Below are positions 1 to 6,159 of a stretch of 8,366 nt of DNA, in pieces (within the stretch, counting starts at the first letter, position 1; each line of letters opens with the position of its first letter). The DNA comes from an uncultured Succinatimonas sp. (lineage in GTDB: Bacteria; Pseudomonadota; Gammaproteobacteria; Enterobacterales; Succinivibrionaceae). Made by a program: the position numbers and the translations under genes. The stretch is from the NCBI GenBank assembly GCA_902465145.1, contig CABQMD010000028.1, positions 1 through 8,366 of the forward strand, read 5' to 3'. A model generated the notes under the pieces. It ran no database searches. It saw only the letters and a list, made by a program, of their open reading frames with translations, and was not told the DNA's origin.

Positions 1-474
1 CTGCGAACGAAAAGCGAAATCATTTGAAATGAGATGCTCTATAACCGCACTTACCGGAATATTTACCCTGAAATTTTCAAGTTCGTCACTTTGAATTTCG
101 TCATCAGGTACATCCTCAAACACGGCGTCGCTCAGCACCACTTCAAGATGCGGAGCCTTGATTTTCTCTGCGCGTATGGTTCCGCTTGAAAGGTAACGCC
201 ACAAAGACCATGACAGTTCAAGACGGTCACAGGATACCGTCACCACTTGCGGCACTTCAACTTTAAAAACGCCCTCGCTTTTAAAACCGTGAGCCAAATT
301 TCCCGAAGCTATTTTTCCTTCTATATTTACCGTCCCTCTGCAAAGTTCGGCTGCTTTTTGCAGAGCAAAATCCGATCCTCCGGTGGTGCACAGCAGCCAG
401 TACATCAAGCAGGCAAGAGCCAACAACAAGCCTAGAAAAGCACCCAGCAGTGCAAGGATTAACTTCTTTGCCAT
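1..474 (-). CDS. tamB: TamB, translocation and assembly module inner-membrane subunit (N-terminal 158 codons, cut by window edge)
   Basis: This open frame starts with ATG at 474 and runs without a stop to base 1, so only 158 residues of a normally very large protein (over 1200 residues in E. coli) are present. It begins MAKK followed by a hydrophobic segment at about residues 5-29, a signal anchor holding TamB in the inner membrane. Then come a TTGG turn (30-33) and a pattern matching the TamB N-terminus: VNIEGKIASGNLAHGF, then LELSWSLWRYLSSGTIRAEKI. Known role of the family: TamB spans the periplasm as a beta-taco groove and works with outer-membrane TamA in outer-membrane protein assembly and phospholipid transport. 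The start lies 2 nt after the tamA stop and has no clear Shine-Dalgarno sequence, so translational coupling to tamA is likely. Identification rests on the N-terminal pattern plus the tamA neighbour. Confidence 0.88.
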   Translation of the reverse strand, partial: MAKKLILALLGAFLGLLLALACLMYWLLCTTGGSDFALQKAAELCRGTVNIEGKIASGNLAHGFKSEGVFKVEVPQVVTVSCDRLELSWSLWRYLSSGTIRAEKIKAPHLEVVLSDAVFEDVPDDEIQSDELENFRVNIPVSAVIEHLISNDFAFRSQ

Positions 475-476
475 GG

Positions 477-2264
477 CTAAAATTCAGGACCAAAAGAAAA
501 ATGCAACTTAAAACCGTGATCAGTATCGCTGACGCCGACTGCCAGATCCACGCTTGCGGCACCGTAGCGCGAAAGATAACGATAGCCTATACCAGGTCCC
601 CAAAGCATGGATTGTTTTCCCACGGTATCAAACGCTTTGCCGGCGTCTAAGAAAACCGCGCCGCGCGATGAAGAAATACCGATGGGAAACTGCAATTCAG
701 CAGTACCGGTAGCAAGATAACGTCCGCCTTTTAAAAAACCGTCCTGCTTTGGAGATTGACTCATATAACTAAAACCGCGCACCGAGCGATCGCCTCCTGC
801 AAAAAAACGCAGCGAAGGCGGAACCTTGTACGCATCGCTGCCGACGATCGCCCCGCCCGTCAGCCTTAAAAGCAGACGCGTGTCTTCACTCGGGCTTACT
901 ATGCCGCGAAAACTTAAAACGGCTCTGAAGAAATTATAGTCAGACCAAAGCGAACTGCCTCCGGTAAAATCTCCTGAAATATCATAACCGTATTCAGGAT
1001 CAGTTCCACCTGAAGTTTCGCGTCTTGACAGCAAAAGTCCCGGCATCACATCAAAGGCAAAACCTTTTTCCCGCCCCTGAGTGTAATCCTCATACTCGCC
1101 GCGCAACGAATAATCGCGACGCCATTTCCCCGTAATATCGGCTACATAGTGCATGCTCAAATGCGAAAGATCCGATTTGGTATCGTTAAAGTCAGTGTGG
1201 ATCTGCGCAGCTCTTAGGTAGTAATAATCCAAATTCGGATCTTTTCGCGGGATCTTATAAACGATCTCGGCATTTTGTCTTATTTTAGAAAGTCGCGCAT
1301 ATGAGGAAAAAGAATGCCCTTCTTCATTCAGTAAAGGTTTGTCCCAGGCCAGCATGATACGCAGATCTTCATCACTTGAAAAACCTATGCCGGTGCGCAT
1401 CTGATTATTTTTTTTTCGTTCAAGATGCAGTTCAAGCGGGACCTTATGCTTATCTCTTTTTTCTACTGCAGCACGTACGTCCACCGAGCTGTAATACCCT
1501 GTACGCGACATGTCAGTCTGAAATTTTTTCAAAGCTTCGCTGGAAAAAGGAACTCCTTCTTGCAGTTTAAAAAGCTTTCTTGCCGGTTTTAAAAGTTCCA
1601 AAGTTTCCGCATCTGATTTTAATTTCCCGAAAACATAGCGTTTGCCGGTATCGGCAATCAGAGCTATATCCGCTTTATCTTCATCACTGAAAACTGCAAT
1701 TTGCGAGACTATAAGCTTGTAATCAAAAAACCCCAATTCCAAAGCTGCGTTTTTAAGATCATTTTTCAAGCTTTCATAAGAACCGTGATCCAGTCTCTTA
1801 TAAGGTTCTATTCCGCTTTTTTTTACCAAGGTACTGAATATCTCATACTTTGCCCCCTCACCTAAGATCTCCACCTCACAATTGCGTATGAATGTAGCTT
1901 TGCCTGAGTCTACGTTGATCTCAACTGCATTCAGAGCTCCTTTGGGATCAGGGGCAATGATCTCGATCTTCGGTCGGTAATATCCCAAAGCGCGCAAAGC
2001 TTTCTTCGTTTTATCACGTATTTCTCTTGAAAAGATAAAAGCATTTTTCTTGGACACTGCAGGAAGCGAAGACAAGGCCTTTTCAACGTTTTCTAGTAAC
2101 TGCCCGTGAATTCCGTTTACCTCGTAACTTACTTCATCGGTTACGGAATTGGCCTTACCTTTGATAAGTTCCTGCTCAGAAGCACACCCGCCTATAAAAG
2201 ACAGCAACGCAAAAGAAGCGAAGATACGCAACAACAGCTGAAAAAACACCGATATCTTAAGCAT
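477..2264 (-). CDS. tamA: TamA, Omp85-family outer-membrane subunit of the translocation and assembly module
   Basis: The protein has 595 residues, against 577 in E. coli TamA. After an N-terminal signal come three POTRA-like domains at about 45-120, 123-205 and 207-283 (each with a GYY or GFF near its end: GYYRP, GFFDY, GYYSS). A 16-strand beta-barrel should occupy about 289-595. The Omp85 signature FFAGGDRSVRGFSY at 487-500 holds the conserved (V/I)RG(F/Y) tip, and the chain ends in FSFGPEF, a C-terminal beta-signal with terminal Phe. TamA forms the outer-membrane pore of TAM. Oddity: the signal ends LLSFIGGC with Cys27 followed by ASEQ, a plausible lipobox, whereas E. coli TamA is not a lipoprotein. 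The ATG follows the orf319 stop by 23 nt with no strong Shine-Dalgarno sequence, suggesting coupled translation. The tamB start follows after 2 nt. Confidence 0.95.
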   Translation of the reverse strand: MLKISVFFQLLLRIFASFALLSFIGGCASEQELIKGKANSVTDEVSYEVNGIHGQLLENVEKALSSLPAVSKKNAFIFSREIRDKTKKALRALGYYRPKIEIIAPDPKGALNAVEINVDSGKATFIRNCEVEILGEGAKYEIFSTLVKKSGIEPYKRLDHGSYESLKNDLKNAALELGFFDYKLIVSQIAVFSDEDKADIALIADTGKRYVFGKLKSDAETLELLKPARKLFKLQEGVPFSSEALKKFQTDMSRTGYYSSVDVRAAVEKRDKHKVPLELHLERKKNNQMRTGIGFSSDEDLRIMLAWDKPLLNEEGHSFSSYARLSKIRQNAEIVYKIPRKDPNLDYYYLRAAQIHTDFNDTKSDLSHLSMHYVADITGKWRRDYSLRGEYEDYTQGREKGFAFDVMPGLLLSRRETSGGTDPEYGYDISGDFTGGSSLWSDYNFFRAVLSFRGIVSPSEDTRLLLRLTGGAIVGSDAYKVPPSLRFFAGGDRSVRGFSYMSQSPKQDGFLKGGRYLATGTAELQFPIGISSSRGAVFLDAGKAFDTVGKQSMLWGPGIGYRYLSRYGAASVDLAVGVSDTDHGFKLHFSFGPEF

Positions 2265-2287
2265 GTTTTGGTAACCAGAACTTAGCC

Positions 2288-3247
2288 TTAATGAGGAGAA
2301 CCGTCACTGCCTATAGACATGGGAGCCCCGTCATTCAGAGGTTTTATCCCGTCGTCTTGATCCTTTGTATTTGTCGTATTGGTTGAATCCTTGGTGATCG
2401 GCATGCCGTCGTTGCCTATGCTTGCTGTTCCGCCTCCCGGTTCAAAATAATGCACCTCAGGCTCTTTAGCTTCCTGATCGCCTGCCTGTTCTTCCTGTGC
2501 CGAAATGGAGTTTTGATCAGCAGGACTAAGGCCGTCATTAGGCTGTTTCTTTTTAACAGAATAGCCTTTTTTAACATATCCTGAAGGCTCCGAAGTCAAA
2601 TAATCAGGAGCATAAGCATTGCGCTTGCCGCTTGCGGAATTTAATCTTACGCAGTCTGAAGACACCTCACCTGCCATAGCAGCAAAGCCTGCAAGCGGCA
2701 CGGAATAAACCCTGGGTTCAGCATGCTCTCCTTGTAACAGAGCCATACGCAGATTTCCGCCTTCATTTAGCTGAATAAAAAGATCACTGATCTTTTTTTC
2801 CTGACTTCTGCTCAAAGGAGCAAAAATCAAACGCGCAGGCGGCAGATACTCAGCTCGTAACGAATATTCCTGTCCGTCGTCAACTGCAAAACGGGCAAAA
2901 GCATAACCGTTGAACTGATCACTTATGCGTATGTCCAAAGGCTCCACATCCAGCTCAAAGGCTGGAACTTTGGATTGGAAAACACAAGAAACCCGGAAGG
3001 TGAAGGAATTTACAAGGCCGCTGCGCAGTTTAAAACGCGCCTGACGGTTCATAACGGCACGATCGGCTCTTATAAGTTTGGCAGGGGATCCTGATTCAAA
3101 ATGATAGTCAGGAGCGTAGGCAAGTCTCCACATGCCGGACTCTCCCATACTCCATCCTGAGACGTCAACTGCAAAACAACAGCTTGCGCTTAAAAGTGCA
3201 CAAGCTGTTATGCACAGACTTTTACTAAGATTATTTAAAGTGCCCAT
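2288..3247 (-). CDS. Secreted protein of unknown function between serA and tamA (orf319)
   Basis: I do not recognise the family of this 319-residue protein. It has a signal peptide: a short polar start, a hydrophobic core at about 11-22, and a likely signal peptidase I site after SCCFA at 26. No proper lipobox is present. Residues 27 to about 200 look beta-rich and contain the only two cysteines of the mature chain, C88 and C199, a possible disulfide. The stretch ending VPLAGFAAMAGEVSSDC vaguely recalls small periplasmic proteins that close with an sLxGFxxA...C pattern (IalB-like), too weak for a call. The motif AYAPDY occurs twice (43-48, 211-216). The last 100 residues are polar, apparently disordered, and repeat (N/S)DGxP three times (NDGMP, NDGAP, SDGSP). 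The ATG lies 9 nt after the serA stop, with AGGGGC touching it, so reinitiation after serA is likely. Location suggests co-expression with tamA and tamB. Confidence 0.8.
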   Translation of the reverse strand: MGTLNNLSKSLCITACALLSASCCFAVDVSGWSMGESGMWRLAYAPDYHFESGSPAKLIRADRAVMNRQARFKLRSGLVNSFTFRVSCVFQSKVPAFELDVEPLDIRISDQFNGYAFARFAVDDGQEYSLRAEYLPPARLIFAPLSRSQEKKISDLFIQLNEGGNLRMALLQGEHAEPRVYSVPLAGFAAMAGEVSSDCVRLNSASGKRNAYAPDYLTSEPSGYVKKGYSVKKKQPNDGLSPADQNSISAQEEQAGDQEAKEPEVHYFEPGGGTASIGNDGMPITKDSTNTTNTKDQDDGIKPLNDGAPMSIGSDGSPH

Positions 3248-3256
3248 GCCCCTATT

Positions 3257-4492
3257 TTAATAGAGAACACGGCATTTTACCGTTCCTTCAATCTGTTTTA
3301 AAAGCGGCATAACCTCATGAAGATCTTTGGTATGCACATCCATAACCACGTAACCTATCTCAGGATTGGTCTCCAGATATTGCGAAGCCACATTGATGTC
3401 GAATTTTGCGTAGATCTCATTGATGGCACGCATGATGCCGGGCACATTGTGGTGAATATGCAGAATGCGGCTTACGTCCTCACGCAGTGCAGGCAAGGAG
3501 ACTTCAGGGAAGTTGACCGCCGTGAGCGTAGTACCGTTGTCAGAATACAAAGAAAGTTTTTCAGCAACTTCAGTACCGATATTACGCTGAGCTTCCTCAG
3601 TTCCCGCACCTATATGCGGAGTTAAGATCACATTGTCAAACTGGCGCAACGGGCTTTGGAATTCATCGCCTTTGGCCTTGGGCTCACTTGGGAACACGTC
3701 ACAGGCAGCTCCTGCAACTTTGCCTGATGACAAGGCAGCACACAAAGCGTCGACATCAACCACGCTGCCGCGGGATGCATTGATAAAACGTACCCCGTCT
3801 TTCATCTTGGCAAAAGCTGCCGCATCTATCATATTCTTGGTAAGTGCAGTCTCCGGAACGTGCATGGTGACGATATCAGCTTTGGCAAAAAGCTCATCAA
3901 GGCTGTCAACCTGTATGGCATTCCCCAACGAAAGCTTGCGCTCGATGTCAAAGTACACTACTTTAAGTCCCAAAGCTTCGGCGATTATGCCTACTTGGGT
4001 ACCGATGTGACCGTAACCTATAATTCCCAAGGTACGTCCGCGGGCCTCATGATTTCCGCCAGCAGTCTTATCCCAACCGCCGCGGTGCAAGAGAGCATTG
4101 CGACGCGGAACATCACGCAAAAGCTGAAGATACTCTCCGGTTACCAGTTCTGCTACGGAGCGGGTATTTGAATAGGGGGCATTGAATACGGGGATGCCCA
4201 GAGATGCTGCCGCCTGCAAATCCACCTGATTGGTACCTATGCAGAAACAACCCACGGCTATAAGCTTTTTAGCATGAGCCAATACTTCCGCCGTAAGTTG
4301 GGTTCTCGATCTGATCCCGATAAAATGCACGTCTGCAATGGCATCCAAAAGCTCCTGACCTTCAAATGCCTTCTTTTCATATTGTACATTGGTATACCCG
4401 GCGCGCTTCAAAGCTTCGACGGCACTCTTGTCCACACCTTCCAAAAGAAGGATCTTTATCTTGTTCTTTTCAAGTGACAATGAAGGTTGCAT
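3257..4492 (-). CDS. serA: D-3-phosphoglycerate dehydrogenase (EC 1.1.1.95), serine-sensitive ACT-domain type
   Basis: This 411-residue enzyme matches E. coli SerA (410) over its whole length. It oxidises 3-phosphoglycerate to 3-phosphohydroxypyruvate with NAD+ in the cytoplasm, the first step of serine synthesis. Visible motifs (411-residue numbering): VGCFCIGTNQVDL near 80-92, the NAD-binding loop GYGHIG at 159-164, catalytic Arg241 in NASRG, Glu270 in FPSEP, and His293 in LTPHIG. The C-terminal ACT domain runs from about 338 to 411 and keeps equivalents of the E. coli serine-contact residues, His347, Asn349 and Asn367, so feedback inhibition by serine is expected. An in-frame GTG two codons upstream (4498) lies inside the Shine-Dalgarno sequence, so ATG at 4492 is the start. 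An intrinsic terminator lies between aroG and this gene. orf319 begins 9 nt after the stop. Confidence 0.97.
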   Translation of the reverse strand: MQPSLSLEKNKIKILLLEGVDKSAVEALKRAGYTNVQYEKKAFEGQELLDAIADVHFIGIRSRTQLTAEVLAHAKKLIAVGCFCIGTNQVDLQAAASLGIPVFNAPYSNTRSVAELVTGEYLQLLRDVPRRNALLHRGGWDKTAGGNHEARGRTLGIIGYGHIGTQVGIIAEALGLKVVYFDIERKLSLGNAIQVDSLDELFAKADIVTMHVPETALTKNMIDAAAFAKMKDGVRFINASRGSVVDVDALCAALSSGKVAGAACDVFPSEPKAKGDEFQSPLRQFDNVILTPHIGAGTEEAQRNIGTEVAEKLSLYSDNGTTLTAVNFPEVSLPALREDVSRILHIHHNVPGIMRAINEIYAKFDINVASQYLETNPEIGYVVMDVHTKDLHEVMPLLKQIEGTVKCRVLY

Positions 4493-4503
4493 GATCACCT
4501 CTT
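4493..4503 (-). promoter_or_regulatory. serA ribosome binding site that fixes the start codon
   Basis: The minus strand reads AAGAGGTGATC directly before ATG at 4492-4490. It is complementary to the usual 16S rRNA 3' end apart from one missing G, with 5 nt between GAGG and ATG. The in-frame GTG at 4498-4496 overlaps the GAGG core and cannot be the start served by this site. This shortens the protein by two residues relative to the longest frame. Confidence 0.8.
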
Positions 4504-4528
4504 ACCAAATGGGGTTTATCAAAATTCG

Positions 4529-4556
4529 AAAAACAAAACCCGGCACCAGGCCGGGT
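4529..4556 (-). terminator. Rho-independent terminator between aroG and serA
   Basis: Read on the minus strand just after the aroG stop, a perfect 7-bp stem ACCCGGC/GCCGGGT with a 5-nt loop (4538-4556) is followed by TTTTGTTTTT (4538-4529). It should end most aroG transcripts. Only about 36 nt remain between the T-tract and the serA start, so serA depends on read-through or on a promoter packed into that short AT-rich stretch. Confidence 0.85.
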
Positions 4557-4561
4557 CAATA

Positions 4562-5668
4562 TCAGGCATTTTTCTTGCGACGCTCAAGCACGGCTTCGCT
4601 CAAACGCTCAAGCAACATTTCGGTGTCTTCAAAATTGATACAGGCGTCGGTAATCGACTGCCCGTATACCAGCTTTGAAAGATCTGCGCACAGATCCTGA
4701 CGACCTTCGACGATGTTGCTTTCAAGCATGATCCCGAAAATTCGTTTATCTCCGGCGGCGATCTGACAGGCTACATCGTTGGTAACCTCGATCTGACGCT
4801 TAAACTGCTTGTGAGAATTGGAATGAGAGGCATCGATCATCACCATTTCCTTGATCCCGCCTTTCTTCAATTCTGCACACGCCGCTTCTACGTCGTCATG
4901 GCTGTAATTAGGCTCTTTACCGCCGCGTAAGATCACATGGCAGTCATCATTACCCTTGGTATGAACGATGGCAACATGTCCCATTTTGGTAACCGACATG
5001 AAAGTATGTTCATGCTCTGCTGCAATGGTTGCATCCACGGCGATCTTCACGCTGCCGTCGGTGGCATTCTTAAAACCTACCGGACAAGAAAGACCGGAAG
5101 CCAACTGACGATGTAACTGTGACTCGGTGGTGCGGGCACCGATGGCTCCCCATGAAATAAAATCATCGATATACTGCACGGTAATGGGATCCAAAAATTC
5201 CGTCGCAGCAGGCATTCCCATACTGTTGATATCGCGCAAAAGTTTTCTGCCTATGCGCAGACCGCGATTGATATCGTGAGAGTCGTCAAGTCCCGGATCG
5301 TTGATAAGTCCTTTCCAGCCCACAGTTGTACGCGGTTTTTCAAAGTATACGCGCATGATCACCACAAGCTCTTTTCCAAACTTGCGACGCAAAGCGAGCA
5401 AACGGGTTGCATAATCCATAGCCGCAGCCGGATCATGAATTGAACAAGGACCGGTGATCACAATCAGACGATCGTCATCGCCGTTTAAAATATTGTGGAT
5501 CTCTCCACGGGTCTTGGCTACGAGTTCTTCGGTGAACTCGGTGGCCGGATATTTTTCGGTAACTGCTACCGGAGGAAGTACCTGATACATTGCGCTGATC
5601 CTGGTATCTATGATCCCTGCGCAAGCCTCATTGGGCGGCGGAAGGATCTCTAATGAATTCTTGGTCAT
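4562..5668 (-). CDS. aroG: 3-deoxy-D-arabino-heptulosonate 7-phosphate synthase, class I, AroG-like (EC 2.5.1.54)
   Basis: The enzyme condenses phosphoenolpyruvate with erythrose-4-phosphate, the entry step of the shikimate pathway. The 368 residues match E. coli AroG (350) best, with a 14-residue N-terminal extension. Metal ligands are visible as Cys75 (GPCSIHD), His282 (DASHS), Glu316 (MLESN) and Asp341 (SITDACI). PEP and phosphate-binding residues include Arg106, Lys111, Arg179, Lys200 and Arg248. The effector pocket keeps positions equivalent to AroG Asp146 (D160), Ser180 (in ASGLS) and Ser211 (in TFMSV), as in the Phe-sensitive isozyme, but Pro150 is replaced by Val164. The effector is therefore uncertain among Phe, Tyr and Trp. 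The ATG at 5668 has AAAAGGCGG upstream with good spacing. An aromatic-rich leader ORF ends 15 nt before the start, and a terminator follows the stop. Confidence 0.95.
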   Translation of the reverse strand: MTKNSLEILPPPNEACAGIIDTRISAMYQVLPPVAVTEKYPATEFTEELVAKTRGEIHNILNGDDDRLIVITGPCSIHDPAAAMDYATRLLALRRKFGKELVVIMRVYFEKPRTTVGWKGLINDPGLDDSHDINRGLRIGRKLLRDINSMGMPAATEFLDPITVQYIDDFISWGAIGARTTESQLHRQLASGLSCPVGFKNATDGSVKIAVDATIAAEHEHTFMSVTKMGHVAIVHTKGNDDCHVILRGGKEPNYSHDDVEAACAELKKGGIKEMVMIDASHSNSHKQFKRQIEVTNDVACQIAAGDKRIFGIMLESNIVEGRQDLCADLSKLVYGQSITDACINFEDTEMLLERLSEAVLERRKKNA

Positions 5669-5674
5669 ACAAAC

Positions 5675-5729
5675 CGCCTTTTATCAATAGTTAAAGTTAA
5701 ATCGCCAATAGTAATAGGAAGAAAAAGCG
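5675..5729 (-). promoter_or_regulatory. Candidate aroG Shine-Dalgarno-sequestering hairpin
   Basis: In the minus-strand RNA, CGCUUUUU (5729-5722) can pair with AAAAGGCG (5682-5675), which contains the aroG ribosome binding site: 8 contiguous pairs, one of them G-U. The loop of 39 nt contains codons 25-35 of the leader peptide, including all Tyr and Trp codons, and its stop. A competing hairpin, GGGGCGC/GCGCUUU around AAAUGG (5743-5724, 4 GC pairs plus 3 G-U), uses the same CGCUUU. This is an arrangement expected of translational attenuation. Pairing was worked out by eye, and no free energies were computed. Confidence 0.5.
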
Positions 5730-5791
5730 CCCATTTGCGCCCCGTGCAAGTCCAGTTTCCTCTCTTGTTTTTTCCTCAATAGAATATTCAC
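5684..5791 (-). CDS. Aromatic-rich leader peptide upstream of aroG (35 codons)
   Basis: This short ORF starts with GTG at 5791-5789, preceded by AAAGGTGA at 5 nt spacing, and stops with TGA at 5686-5684. Residues 1-22 are ordinary and rather basic (RKKQERK). The last 13 residues are FSSYYYWRFNFNY, eight of them aromatic, with Tyr, Trp and Phe codons all present and three consecutive Tyr codons. Leader peptides rich in the regulated amino acid (TrpL, PheL, PheM, HisL) sense charged tRNA through ribosome stalling. This one lies directly before the first enzyme of aromatic synthesis, 15 nt from its start, so the same role is inferred. The product itself probably has no function after synthesis. 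A GTG start and lack of homologue comparison are the main uncertainties. Confidence 0.75.
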   Translation of the reverse strand: MNILLRKKQERKLDLHGAQMGAFSSYYYWRFNFNY

Positions 5792-5807
5792 GATGTTCAC
5801 CTTTAAC

Positions 5808-5842
5808 AAAATAAAAAAAGTGTCCGTTCTTGGGAACACTTT
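5808..5842 (-). terminator. Terminator-like hairpin upstream of the aroG leader peptide
   Basis: The minus strand forms AAAGTGT-CC/GG-ACACTTT (one bulged T on the left arm, loop of 7) at 5842-5817. It is followed by seven T at 5819-5813, then A and four T. An alternative small hairpin GTTC/GAAC sits in its centre. It points toward aroG and lies between the promoter at 5881-5909 and the leader ORF. It could stop transcription after about 65 nt, either as an attenuator or as the end of a small RNA. Confidence 0.6.
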
Positions 5843-5846
5843 GCCC

Positions 5847-5871
5847 GACGACACAGTACTAAGGCGTCGTC
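5847..5871 (-). other. 5' leader hairpin near the predicted aroG transcript start
   Basis: The arms GACGAC (5871-5866) and GTCGTC (5852-5847) pair perfectly, with one further U-G pair outside and a 13-nt loop. The hairpin begins only a few nucleotides after the predicted transcription start. GUGUC in its loop and right arm could instead pair with GACAC in the right arm of the following terminator-like hairpin, which would dissolve both. CGCCUU at its left edge is complementary to AAGGCG of the aroG ribosome binding site. Either link could be chance. Confidence 0.45.
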
Positions 5872-5880
5872 ATGTTTTGC

Positions 5881-5909
5881 ATTATGTAGGTATTTACACT
5901 AAGTTACAA
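5881..5909 (-). promoter_or_regulatory. Predicted sigma70-type promoter for the aroG leader transcript
   Basis: The -35 element TTGTAA (5909-5904, 4 of 6 matches) is separated by 17 bp from the -10 element CATAAT (5886-5881, 5 of 6). Transcription should start near 5873-5876, giving a leader of about 205 nt before the aroG ATG. I looked for a TyrR box (TGTAAA-N6-TTTACA) here and found only the half-site TGTAAAT in the spacer, which does not meet the G-N14-C spacing. Confidence 0.6.
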
Positions 5910-6159
5910 GTGGCTTTAATGATTAAAAAATTTGCGATCCAAAAAATATCAAGCGGCATCTAATCACCTAAAGTAGACGAACTAGCTGACTTTATGGTTA
6001 AGCAATTTAAAATTATCTCCCTTTCTGTTATTGTTAATACAGGAGAAGACATCTTCTTATTTCTATAATTTTATTTTTATTTCAAACAGTTAATCATAAT
6101 AACTAATCTTAATTCATGTGTTTTCCACTAAAAGCATTGTTTAGGCGTGGAATTTTCCG
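5910..6159. other. AT-rich divergent intergenic region, no convincing gene
   Basis: This stretch separates the aroG leader from the plus-strand nuclease-family gene. It holds a TATAAT at 6064-6069 on the plus strand without a good -35 at normal spacing, and a dyad AGAAGA-CA-TCTTCT at 6044-6057 just upstream, which could be an operator or a small hairpin. Two short ORFs (24 codons from the ATG at 5993, plus; 21 codons at 5894-5959, minus) lack support. No remnant of the missing N-terminus of the downstream protein could be found in any frame. Confidence 0.4.

Noticed and set aside
3317..4171. Plus-strand open frames of 102-125 codons opposite serA, and similar frames opposite tamA, aroG and xth
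   Set aside because: They are shadows of well-supported genes on the other strand, without ribosome sites or recognisable domains.
4496..4498. GTG start for serA giving a 413-residue protein
   Set aside because: The GTG lies inside the Shine-Dalgarno core. The ATG six bases later has correct spacing and gives the E. coli-like length.
5855..5864. Possible TrpR operator fragment (TTAGTACT in the first leader hairpin)
   Set aside because: Only one short half resembles the trp operator, without the inverted partner. It is better explained as the hairpin loop.
5881..5909. Possible TyrR box in the aroG promoter (TGTAAAT half-site)
   Set aside because: The second half TTTACA and the required G-N14-C spacing are absent on either alignment tried.
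5894..5959. 21-codon minus-strand ORF with a Shine-Dalgarno-like AGGTGA, starting MPLDIFW, upstream of the aroG promoter
   Set aside because: Only three aromatic residues in 21, and the predicted aroG promoter overlaps its end. No promoter of its own was visible, so it is kept only as an alternative in the leader finding.
5993..6067. 24-codon plus-strand ORF beginning MVKQFKIISLS in the AT-rich intergenic region
   Set aside because: No Shine-Dalgarno sequence and no similarity that I can recognise. Short ORFs of this size are expected by chance.
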